Source: Geosiphon pyriformis
Taxonomy: Eukaryota > Glomeromycota > Glomeromycetes > Archaeosporales > Geosiphonaceae
Direction of reading: 5' to 3'
DNA: 64,000 nucleotides
Assembly: GCA_016748015.1 (NCBI GenBank)
Contig: JAAOMT010000566.1
Location: 293,579 to 357,578 of the forward strand
Under the pieces are notes generated by a model. It was not told where the DNA came from. It searched no databases and saw nothing but the letters and a program-made list of their open reading frames with translations. Below, piece after piece: positions 44,130 through 54,217 of this stretch. Position numbers and translations under genes: made by a program. The first letter of the stretch is position 1. Every line of letters begins with the position of its first letter.

Positions 44130-47076
44130 AGAAAATTGCTACATGTAATGTTCATGGGTTGAACAATCTTGTGAAGCAAGATGATGTTATTCATAGGCAT
44201 AAGGATATGGACAATTTGGTTTCTATTTTTATGAAGTCAAAGCTTAAAGGGAAAGTTTGCCCATGGTTGGCTGACAAATTTAATGGTGTTCGGGTTTTTA
44301 CTTCTGGTCTGAATTTTGGTTCTTCAGATGCTGAGGTGTTAATCATCGTGAATTCTTTTTTAGCAAAGCATGTTTACAAGATTTCTAAGGTGCCTGGTCG
44401 GCTCTTATCTATTAAGTTGCTTTTCAAAAATAAACTTTTGGTGTCTATTTTGGGGCTCTATGCTGGTGCCTCATCAGTGGCTTGATTTTCTTAGGCTGGT
44501 GAGATCAACTTTCTCATTGCTAAAGCCATTAATGAGTCTTCTTTTGTTATTCTTGGTGGTGATTTTAATGAGGATGATTCATACAAATATGCCAGCTTCA
44601 AAAAATATTTTAATTTGGGTTTGATTAACTCTCTGGAGGGGAGTTCTTTTGTAAAGTTACCTACTTGATAAAATTTTTGTGGTATCACTAAAACAATCAA
44701 CTATGTGTTTGTTTCTTCTAATTTGGTTGGTACAGTCATGGATCATGGTGTGGATGGTATTGTAAAATATTTTGATACCAATCACAAGGCCATTTATGTT
44801 TTTGTGGAACTGGGTGGCCTGTTCAATGTCTAGCTGAATTCACTGTGCAAACAAGCTAATAGAGATTGTTAGAAATATAATATCAAAAATGCCAGTGAGA
44901 TTAAGTAATTGGAATTCAGGAATGCTACAGCTGCTAATACTGTTATGTTTTCAGATGAGTTTGTTGCGGCTAAGCAGTTTTCTGATCTGGATGCAATGTG
45001 GAATATTGTTTGTAAGATTATAGTTCTTTCGGCTGGTAAAATGTTCAAGAAAAAATGGTTTAAGAGTTTTGATTGTGTTTTTAATAAGATATCTTCTTGG
45101 TTTCATAGACTGGAGCTACTTGTATTTAAACTGGTGAAGGCTTCTCGGTTGGTTTCTGGTGGAGATTTTGCCTTGTTGTGGGATACTTAGAACAGGCTTG
45201 ATTTTGTGAGTGCTTCATCAATAAAAGCTCTGTTTCTTTCTGGTGCCAGTTTTGATGCGATCTGTTCTGGGCTGGCTAAGGCAAGGAAGTCTTACTGCTC
45301 TTCTAAGTTATTGGAATCTAAGCATGCTGAAGAATCTCATATAAGGCAGGCTATTAAGAGGAGAATGGAGAGTTTTGAGGTGAATAAGGGTCACACCATT
45401 AGAAGTGTTTTGAAGTGTCCTTTTCATAAAGTGGTGTTAGATCATTTGGTAGATAATAGGGAGTTGGTCTTGGAGCCTGATTTGGTTAAATCTAAGGTGG
45501 ATGGGATCATAGAGGGTTGGACTAAGAAATATGTAGTGGCTTCTGATATCTTTGGTAATTGGGCAAGGCAGTTTTGGCCTTTGAATCATGTTTTCGATGA
45601 TGCCTTCTCTGATGTAATGCATTCAATCAGTTTTGATGAAATGTTTGGTGTTATTTCAAATTTGCCTAATAGGAAAGCGGCTGGTCTTTCTGGTATCACT
45701 AATGAACTTTGGAAACACTGTGACAAGTCAGTCTTGGATATGCTTTTGGTGCTCTTGAATTTTTGTTTAGATTGTGAGTTAGTGCCTGGACCTTGGAGGG
45801 AAGCCTGGGTCTCAATGATTCCTAAACCTTATGAGTGGGAAGGGGTTCTTACAAATACCTGCCCTATTGCTTTGATTGAAACAGCTCACAAGATCTTTTC
45901 CAAGATTCTTTCAGATCGGATCTCTTTGGCTTGTAGCACTTTTGATGTTCTCTGTGGGGACAATTTCTCTGTTCTGAAAGGTACGTCTACTCATTCACTT
46001 ATCTTTGCTATTGGTTCAGTGATTAAAGATGCTTTGGAAAAGGACTGAAAGTTGTGGCTGGTTTTACAGGATATGCACAAAGTCTATGATTCTGTTAGTT
46101 GAGAGCATTTCAAGAGGAGTTTGATCAGGGTCAAAATGTGTGACAAATTTATCAGATTTTTTAGTAGCATTCATAATGGTCACACTAACAGAGTGATGAC
46201 AGATTTTGGTTTAACTAATGAATATCATGTTCATAATGGATTGGATCAGGGAGAGGTTTTTTCACCACTTCTCTGGCACATATTTTATGACTTGCTTTTG
46301 TGTGAGGTTAAGAAACAGGAAAGCATTTGTGGTTACAAGTTGATTTCTTATTTCGTTTCTAAGACTGGCCAGGTAGAATCTCAAGTTGAGTTGACATTGT
46401 TTCTAGCCGCTAGTGCTTTTGTTGATAATACTATCTGGGTCAGTAGCAGCCAAGCTGCTACACAACACATCCTCAATGTTGCTAGTAAGTTCTTTTGTTT
46501 AAATGACATTTCGATAAACAATGACAAAACTGTGGTCATTCCTATCAACTGTCAGGTCACTGCTCCTTACCTAACTATCAGTGATATGCCAATTTCCATC
46601 ATTAAAAGAGGTGAATTTTATTATTATCTGGGTATTTTTTTATCTTCTGATAGTTTTTCGAAGTTTAGCTTGGTTAAGACGCATTTGAATGTTTGGTTTT
46701 TTGTCAATCTCATTTTGAGAAAAGTTATTTCGGATAAACAGTTTGCTTATTTGGTGTCTTTAGTTCTCTTTCTTATCGTCAGCTACAGAATTCAATTCAG
46801 TTTTATTCCTTTTAGTGTGTGTAATAAATGGGATGCTTTGATTCATAAGAGCCTGAAATCCAAATCTGAGTTGCCTTTGGACTTTCCCAATGATGTACTT
46901 TATCATTCTTCCTTGTACAATTTAAAGACTTTTGAGCAAATTCAGGCTGAAAGCAAGTTGGCTTCTGTTATTGCTTTTGCGAATTCGGTTGGTGTTTTGA
47001 GTTGCTTGTTTTCTCATAGGTCTCACAATCTTCAGGTTCTCAGCTGGCGTCCTTGTTATTCTTTGTTGTTTCCTGT
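44130..47076 (+). pseudogene. LIN-C ORF2 (endonuclease, RT), truncated
   Basis: APE-type endonuclease begins KIATCNVHGLNN and carries LGGDFNEDD (near 44555-44580) and TNHKAI. RT shows LSGITNELWKH, the catalytic DMHKVYDSVS region (near 46075), GLDQGEVFSPLLWHIFYD and FVDNTIWVSSS, where one of the two catalytic aspartates is Asn. Long open parts are 45206-46048 and 46121-47089; the last 13 bases of the second already belong to the Gyp3 LTR. RNase H is missing because of the Gyp3 junction. Confidence 0.85.
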
Positions 47077-47952
47077 TGTTACGGTTTAAGAATTTAGCAA
47101 AAAAAAGAATCATAAAAATAATACAAACTATTTAATCATAATATAGCACAGTAATAATCTTAGAAAGGTAATGATTAACATAGTAGCAAACACCATCTTG
47201 CAATAGTGGTAAGCACCAGTTCACAATAGCAGCCAATACCAACTGGTGATAGCAGCAAACACCAGGTTGAAATATCAAAAAAAAAGTATTACAATGTGTT
47301 TTTTCGTAGAACTACAAACATGTATATATACAGTAGTTTTAATATTGAGAAATAATCAATCAAGTAATAAAAATCATAACTTATTAAGTAATAGATCCAA
47401 TTTTATCCAACAAACTCTACTTTAAATCATACTTTCAAATTAAATATCCCAAAAAACCTTTAAAATCAAAAAAAAATGAAAAAGAATATTTAAAACTGAA
47501 CTATCACAACCCAAAGTATTAAGAAACTTATTTGTATTATTTATTGAATGAAACTATCATTCATCAACTGAATCCCTTGGAAGAATAATCTTTGATCAAG
47601 ATTATTCACGTTGTTACTAATTGATAAAAGCTTTATTGTAAGAATTAGAAAAGCGCTAAAGACCATTAACATTCTGTGTTTCTAGATTAGAGAAACATAC
47701 CAGGCAATTGCAAGGATAGCCTCAGAAAAGACCCCAAACAGTGAGTAGATTTCAGTTCAGCCTTTGAGAAAGAGTACATAAACACACACAACAATCAAAA
47801 ATTGAAGAATAACTTACATCGCAACAAAAAAAAAGCCTTTAGTATAACAGTGACATTATCACACAAATAGAATTGAGGAACTCACAAAAGACTGATTGCA
47901 ATTAAAATGGGATATCAGCAATTAAATATAACAAGAAAACCAGCCCATAACA
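47077..47952 (+). repeat. Gyp3 5' LTR
   Basis: 876 bp, TGTTACGG…CCCATAACA. The left boundary is set by the break in LIN-C ORF2, the right by the PBS (TGGTGAACCCTACG at 47955). A TATATATA lies at 47323-47330. Upstream, 47190-47280 holds about three imperfect units ending 'caccag' (tagcagcaaacaccag type). Confidence 0.8.
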
Positions 47953-48035
47953 TTTGGTGAACCCTACGAAGAAAGAAAATCAAAAAAAAAAATAATAATT
48001 AACAATAATTCATTGCTAAAAAGGAAGAGACAAAA

Positions 48036-49720
48036 GTGGCAACAAAAACCCCTAATCTTACTGTTCTTGAATTTTGCTGTGCTATTTACACACAAAATCA
48101 AAGTGATCTTGGATTATCAGAAGGGTGTTGTCCAGCAGAATCTGTCCTTACTTATTATATTAACGCCAGAATAAATTATTATATAGGAAAGGAAAAAGAA
48201 CCACACGACGCAAAACTTGGATTGTATAGAGAATTATCACAATACACTACAAAAGAAGTAGCAGTAATAGCCACAACTATTGTCAAAATCCATCGAGAAA
48301 TTGAGCAATACACTAACAAAAATTTTCTAATATCCACAGGAAACACTAGGGAATGTGCCAACAAAACCAAAGAAAATTTAGAAACTAATCAGGAAAGTAA
48401 CCAGCAAAAACTAGAAACACCAGCTCAAACACCAAAGAAAACTGTCATTCAATCAATAAAGAAACAACGTATTTATTCACCAGAAGATAAATCATACCAT
48501 TTTTCACCAGAAAATAAGATACAAATTCCATTAGGAGCTGCATCATCATCAACATCAACTCCACAAACGCCAAGAACTCCTAGTTATACTGATAAAATTA
48601 AACAATGTAACTGGGGAGACATACCAATTACAAGAGGATATTCATTACTATTCGAAAACCCTCTTTTTCAGCCAAAATTTAGAATGGGGTTTGAAAACCA
48701 TGAAGAGGAGTCTGAATCGGAATCCGAAAAAGAGACCAGCAAAAAAACAATCACAAGACCAGTCACTAGAACAAGCAGCCAATCCAAAAACCAAGAAACT
48801 CGTGATCAAGAGGAAGAACCAGATATAAGGGAAGCCACCTTTAGGAACACTTAAGGAAATATCATCCCACCTCCTCTTAGACCAATAAACCCACCAGCAG
48901 AAAACGGCAACAAAATGACTACACCATACATTGCAAGACTAACAGATTTCTCAAGAGAGGAAGAAGAAACGGACATGTACATATGGCTCAGAGAAGCACA
49001 AAAAGCCATCCAGGCAAATAACTGGAATGACCAAAGAGCAATTCAAACATTACCTTTCTTCCTGAAAGGCACAGCTGACTCGTGGTATCAAAGCCTAGAA
49101 ACAAAACCCACGAGCTTCACCAAATTTAAAAATGCACTCCTGGAATATTTTAGCGACCCAAACGCCGTAATCCAATTACAGAACGAATTCAATACTATCA
49201 AGCAAAATACCAGTGAAACTGTCACCCAATATCTTGCTCGATTCAATCGAATTTGCCGTTAGATTGAAGCAATTGAACAAGGATACTACACTGATCCTTA
49301 GGTTTTAAATCAGTTTATTAGAGAATTAAAAAGCAGCATTTTAGGAAAAGTATGTCCTGCCCACCCTAATTCCTTATCAGAAGCTGTTACGCTTGCCAGA
49401 GCCCTTGAATTGGCTAAGAAAGAAGCTAACCATAGTTAAATGGTTAACATAGTAATGGAGGAAAATAAGACAGAAACATTAGAGAAAAGAGTAATGCAAT
49501 TAGGAGAGGAACTCTCTAAAAAAATAGAAAGTTACCTCATCCCGGATCCAAGAAAAAATACATACCAACCACCCCAAAGACGCAGCCAGGAAGTCAGTGA
49601 CAGTCGAAATAATTGCTCATTGCACCAGGAATTCAGAACAGAAACACGCGCCTGCCATTTTTGCAAATGCATAGGACATTTGATTAGTCAATGTCGAACA
49701 CGAATGATGCAGAAAGCACG
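48036..49720 (+). pseudogene. Gyp3 Gag (N-terminal domain, core, zinc knuckle)
   Basis: Opens at GTG 48036 (AAAGTGGC). The upstream in-frame TAA is ten codons before and there is no ATG between. The N-terminal domain YYINARINYYIG…YREL aligns with Gyp1 and Gyp2. The frame is unbroken to 48854. Met 48915 (MTTPYIARLTDF) starts the Gag core: WLREAQKAI, LPFFLKGTADSWYQ, LLEYFSD, TQYLARFNRICR. Stops at 49261, 49300 and 49437 look like Gln/Trp losses. The knuckle CHFCKCIGHLISQC (about 49651-49692) is intact. Confidence 0.8.
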
Positions 49721-50423
49721 TGAAAATAATTACTATGCACCACCCCAAATGCCCAGAAACCAGTACATGCCAATACCACGCCAATATCCCACCACATATC
49801 AAAATCAAAGAGCTTACCAGCAACAGCCCATGATAGCCAACCCAAATTGGCGTCCCGAGGCCCGAAATCAGCCCATGTGGAACCAGAATGCGTTGGTCCA
49901 GAGGAATCCAAACCATGCTGGAACCAATCAGCAAACCAATCCAAACTACCAAAATTATCAACAAACTTACTTTAATATACCAGAAAACCTGATTATCGGA
50001 AACAATGACAATAGAAACATAAACAGAACCAAGAATTCCTCCAAATTGAGCCAGACAATACCACCAGCAGTTGCCACTGAAGATAGCAGCCTCGCAGCTA
50101 TTTTTCCTTTTGAATTAGAGGAAAACGAGGCTATGTTCAGTGGAACAGCATTGAACAAAAAATGCCCAATCACTGCTATGTATACGGAAGCCACTGTAAA
50201 CAATACTCCAATCAAACTTATCTTAGACAGCGGATCCGCTGGAAGCATCGTAACACTTCAACTAGTAAACCAACTGGGTTTCAAAGTTGATCGTGCTGCG
50301 ACATCCCAAATCATAACAGCCAATGGAAGTACAAAGCTGCCTCATGGTGAAATTGACTCATTTCCTTTCAAAATTAATGGCATAATAATACCTACAAAAG
50401 TATTAATAATGGACGCTACATAA
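49440..50423 (+). CDS. Gyp3 Gag end, linker and aspartic protease
   Basis: 327 unbroken codons. After the zinc knuckle comes a linker rich in Gln, Asn, Pro and Tyr. The protease begins near residue 230, with MYTEATVNNTPIKLI and an intact LILDSGSAGSIVT site (about 50218-50256). The next codon after ATQ-equivalent is TAA (Gln in the other families), and the frame then continues YQALVRNDWLTKAN. It would process Gag-Pol. Confidence 0.82.
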   Translation: MVNIVMEENKTETLEKRVMQLGEELSKKIESYLIPDPRKNTYQPPQRRSQEVSDSRNNCSLHQEFRTETRACHFCKCIGHLISQCRTRMMQKARENNYYAPPQMPRNQYMPIPRQYPTTYQNQRAYQQQPMIANPNWRPEARNQPMWNQNALVQRNPNHAGTNQQTNPNYQNYQQTYFNIPENLIIGNNDNRNINRTKNSSKLSQTIPPAVATEDSSLAAIFPFELEENEAMFSGTALNKKCPITAMYTEATVNNTPIKLILDSGSAGSIVTLQLVNQLGFKVDRAATSQIITANGSTKLPHGEIDSFPFKINGIIIPTKVLIMDAT

Positions 50424-50739
50424 TATCAAGCATTAGTAAGGAATGACTGGCTAACAAAAGCCAATACCACCTTAGACTGGACCACCCAAGAGCTTCTGAT
50501 CAATTATAATGGCCACCAGGCCAAAATTCCAGCCACCTGTGGCCACTTCCAAAAACCCAGCGCCAACCAAAGACCTACCTTTAAATTTGAAAAAAATCCA
50601 GCACTACCAGCCATTGAAACCTATTAGCTCTCTTGGGCTGATGACCAAAGAACAGGACTACCAGCCATACCAATGTGGACCAACGAAGAAAGATCTGAAT
50701 AAAACCAGGTAAGTTCACGAAGAAACCACCAGTAATGTA

Positions 50740-50858
50740 GACCAAAGCTAGAATGCTCGGTTTGTAAGAAGAAACTCTCGTCTATGACTACATGCAGTGC
50801 ACCAGATGAAGACCTAAGAAATCCCACCCACTACTATTGTAACCATTGTAACAAAGAA
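50740..50858 (+). pseudogene. Gyp3 cysteine-rich domain, truncated
   Basis: The same frame encodes LECSVCKKKLSSM then THYYCNHCNKEKW before the element breaks off. These are the first two cysteine pairs of the domain found between protease and dUTPase in Gyp1 and Gyp2. Confidence 0.7.
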
Positions 50859-51039
50859 AAATGGTTTTTAACTATAGTGATCTATCCAGAATATCAATTT
50901 CAAATCTTGCATCTGTATTATGTGTATGTTCAGACATAATGCTCTCATTATTATCACTGAATTTAGTTAATTCCTGCTCTATTGTAAGATCTAGAAGCGT
51001 AATATATTGTTTGGTGTTTGAAGCGGCATTTGAATTTGT

Positions 51040-51205
51040 TGTTAATGGAGTTTAAATTGTCATTGTCATTAGTGGAGTTTGAATCATTGTTGTCATCAGC
51101 AGAGTTTGAATTGTTGTTATCATCAGTGGAGTTTGAATCATTGCTGTCATTAATAGAGTTTGAATTATTGCTGTCATCAGTAGAGTTTGAATCAGGATTA
51201 AGTTC
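51040..51205. repeat. 27-bp tandem repeat in Gyp4 acidic spacer
   Basis: About six units beginning GAGTTTGAAT…, e.g. at 51066, 51093 and 51120 onward. The 27-bp length keeps frame; on the - strand it encodes a nine-residue Ser/Asn/Asp repeat (SNSTDDNN-like). Confidence 0.85.
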
Positions 51206-51399
51206 CGATTCTGATTCCGATTTGTTTTTGCTTATTGGTTCTTCTTCGAATATATGATGCATGGAAGTGAATTGTGACTACATTCCAATATTCTGACTCA
51301 GGGCCGTCAAGTAAGTTTTGCTAATTTATTGGTACTGTGAGAATTAAGTTTTATTGGGCTATTGAAGCTAAGTTTCCTTGTATGATAGTAGAGTTTGGA

Positions 51400-51840
51400 A
51401 TTTATCGGACTTCAAATGTTCAGGTTTTTGGATAATTTCCAGAGTTTGCTAGAGATTTAACAAGTTTTATTGATGGTAAGTTTCTTTGTATAATAGTAGA
51501 GTTAGAATTATTGGGTTTCGAATGTTTAGGTTTTTGAATGATCAGGTCTTTAATAATCAGAGTTTTAACAAGTTTTAATGAATTTATCAAAGATAGGTTT
51601 CGAATGTTTGGGGTTTTAATGATCGAATTTTGAATAAACAGAGTTTTAATTTAACAAGTTTTAATGAATTTATCAATGGTAATTTTCGAATGTTCAGGGT
51701 TTTAATGATCGGGTCTTGAATAATCAGAGTTTTTAATTTAATGAGTTTTAACGAATTTATTAATGGTACATTTCAAATAGTCAGGGTTTTAATGATCAGA
51801 TCTTGAATAATCGGAGTTTTAATTTAACAAGGTTTTCAAA
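51400..51840. repeat. About 87-bp tandem repeat in Gyp4
   Basis: Four to five imperfect units, each holding TTTCGAATGTTCAGG, then TTTTAATGATCGGGTCTTG, then AATCAGAGTTTTAATTTAAC and TTTTAATGAATTTATC. Units are clearest at about 51596, 51683 and 51770. The related Gyp1 region (18380-18560) shows only loose traces. Confidence 0.75.
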
Positions 51841-51971
51841 GGTAATAATAAAATAAGAATTTCGCAAATTCTAAGTGATTTTCCCATGTTTTTTCTTGGT
51901 CTGTCACTTTCTTGCATGATTGTTGTTGGTACTGGTTCTCTGTTGGATTATACTTCACAGAGAGCACCAAA

Positions 51972-52887
51972 TGTTACAGATGATTATTTGGGATCTTAAG
52001 TTAAATAACAAACCCATAACTTGGTGCTCAAAGGGCTGTACGCATTTGATATAATGTTGTTAGTAATATCTAAAGGTTTTGTAGTTTGAAAATTTTGTTA
52101 GAGTTCTTTGTATAATAGACAAAGATTCAATGGTTGTTCTATCCGTAGCTTCCCAGAATCACAATTCTGTCAATTTTTTTCTTGACATAGTGGCCGGCAA
52201 TCCTCTAATAAGTAATCCGTAATTTGCTTTATGTGTTCTACCCACTCACAGAGGTCTTTTACCAGGCAATCCTTGATGTCAGTAATCTAGCGCTTTTAAT
52301 CAATTAGTACACAACAATAAAATCAAAGAAAGAAATAAAGCAAAAATAGAAAAATAAAGAAAATAAAAAAATAAAAAAATAAGCCAAGACAATGTGCAGA
52401 TTAGTATTCGTTAATAGCCATAATTAAGAGCTATTGTTCTAGTGTGATTAAGTATTGATTGCTATCAACATGGAGTGTTGATAGTGAAAAGTAGATTTGG
52501 ATGGTAAATAATTTATTTATTTAATATTTTTGTGAAGGGAAGATTTCTAACTAAAAGATTCTTTTTTTTTTTGTATTTTTAATAATTATGATTTACAAGT
52601 CTAATTGATTTTATGAGTCTAATTGACTCCACAAATCAATTGATTTTGAGTCTTCTTGACTAATTTTATAACTTCTAATACTACTGCTATATATACATAA
52701 TTTGAGTTTTATGAGATTGCTCACATTTTCGAACAATATTCTATAATTTTTCAAGCAATGCTCACATTGCTGAGCAATGTGCCATGATTTCTGACATTGC
52801 TCCACATTGCTGAGCAATGTGCTTACATGCTAACTACTGCTCCCTTATTGGTCTACTGTTTTCCTATATTTGTTTTCTTTTTATGAA
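51972..52887 (-). repeat. Gyp4 LTR
   Basis: Starts tgttac on the + strand and shares blocks with the Gyp1 LTR (aataagccaagacaatttgc-like and atagccat…aagagctattgtt). A tatatatac TATA block lies near 52690. U3 carries two copies of the near-perfect palindrome CACATTGCTGAGCAATGTG instead of the Gyp1 GGAATTCCT array. The right end is uncertain by a few bases. Confidence 0.75.
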
Positions 52888-52892
52888 TAAAA

Positions 52893-54217
52893 ATGACCAA
52901 AGCAAAGAGTAAAAAAGTTGCACTTAATATTTTTTCTGAAATATCTAATAAAATTTCAATCAGAGGAGCTGTTGTAAAAGCAACTAAGCAAAATGTTTTA
53001 AAAGCCTTCTTTTTATTTAGTAATCGTGAAAAGCTGCCTTTAGTAGCCACTGAAGCAACTTTTTCTTCTTTGGCTGGTTTTTTATCAGTCAAAGTTCCTT
53101 CAAAGAAACACACTTGGGTTAGTTCCAGTGTTGTTTTCACTTCTACTAAGAGTTCAAAAGTGTTTAATAATAGACCAGTTAACAAGCTAGTATTTACCTC
53201 TATTGCTTTAATGTCTAATGCTTCTGGCACTTTCTTTTTAAAGAAAATAGTTAAAAAAACTAAAAGTTCAAAAAAGTGAGGGCAGTTACTTGCCTTTGCT
53301 ATTGTTACACTGAACCCCTTTGTGGTTCCAAATAAGATTTCAAATAAGATCTCTGTCATATCATCCAGTACATCATTCAAAATGGGCCAAGATTAACTAC
53401 TGGCTGTGTTGCCAAATGTGGTGTCTTTTAACAGATTATTGCCAGTCTTAGAAGCAAAACAATTATTTTTTGTGATGTCACCTGTTTTTGAGAACTGGGC
53501 TAACCAAATGGAAACTGAATTATCTCCTTCTCTGGTTTTTGGTACTGTTACTGGTAGTGCTTGGAAAACTATTATTAGTTGTCAAAGATTTGCTGGGTAG
53601 GTGGCCTCTACTTTAGTGTCTGGTGCTACTTTTAAGATCAAATTGGCTTATGTTAAAGCTGTTTTTCAGTCAGTATATGGTTTTTTGGATGCGAAGTTAG
53701 TATCAAAGAACAATGTGAAGCTGTTTTGTGTGGAGTTTGCTTCTTAAGTGTTTTTGAAAGCTGCATTTTTGGTTAAGCTTACAAGCTTTATACATTTAAT
53801 CACTCTTAAAATTGCCAAGTCTTTGGTGGTTTCTAAGTCTGGTTCCCTTTCTGCTGCTGTTGTGCTGCATAATATGCTCTTGGGTGTGTCTGTTGCTGAT
53901 ATTAAAACAGCTCTTAGTGTGTTTGGTAATGTCACTCATGTTATGCTAAAGCCTGTTGGCATTTGGCAATATGTAGTAGTTTATTTTGAGAAGTTGAACT
54001 CTGCTGTATCTGCTTTGAATTATTGATTAGTCTTAATAGGTAAGAATAGTATTAGAATTTTCCCTTTGGTAAATTAAAATGAGACTATTTTGTCTCATAA
54101 TAAGTTTAAGACCAAGTTGGTCAATCTTTTTTTTAAATGTACAGCTTTTGAAATTAGTAATATGATTTCTCAAGTTAATAGTAGAACATGTTTTATTCCT
54201 TGTTTTCTTGAGTCTGG
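52893..54217 (+). pseudogene. LIN-D ORF1 (RRM-type), cut by Gyp2b
   Basis: Starts at ATG 52893 (MTKAKSKKVAL), immediately after the Gyp4 LTR. The first 128 codons are unbroken (52893-53279); further open parts are 53406-53600 and 53748-54026. The RRM-like segment near 53870-54030 reads MLLGVSVADIKTALSVFGNV then VMLKPVGIWQYVVVYFE and aligns with the LIN-C ORF1 RRM. The Gyp2b LTR interrupts the frame at 54218. It is the less decayed relative of 870-2130. Confidence 0.75.

Larger units (their letters stand above)
42176..47076 (+). mobile_element. LIN-C: best-preserved LINE, 3' part lost at Gyp3
   Basis: The 5' UTR starts with a pyrimidine-rich stretch and the block 'aaaaagagtctatagttttttcgaaagaagtttttta', also found at 20795-20835. 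ORF1 42315-44114 and ORF2 from about 44130 share the LIN-A plan. ORF2 is cut at 47076 by the Gyp3 LTR, within the region between RT and RNase H. The continuation is not in this window. ORF2 stays in one frame with about nine stops, so it is the youngest LINE here. Confidence 0.88.
47077..50858 (+). mobile_element. Gyp3: 5' half of a Ty3/gypsy element
   Basis: 5' LTR 47077-47952, PBS, GUG-opened Gag, zinc knuckle, linker, protease and the start of the cysteine-rich domain. It then ends abruptly near 50858, where the oppositely oriented Gyp4 begins. No 3' LTR of this family occurs in the window. The whole gag-protease region is in one frame. Confidence 0.85.
50859..52890 (-). mobile_element. 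Gyp4: internally deleted Gyp1 relative
   Basis: On the - strand: LTR (about 52887-51972), PBS, a GUG-opened Gag start (51907, VTDQEKTWENHLEFAKFLF, close to Gyp1), then repeats at 51840-51400, then the acidic spacer (51262-50963) that in Gyp1 lies next to dUTPase. Gag core, protease and cysteine-rich domain are missing. It ends where Gyp3 breaks off. The right boundary lies within a few bases of the LIN-D ORF1 ATG. Confidence 0.7.
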
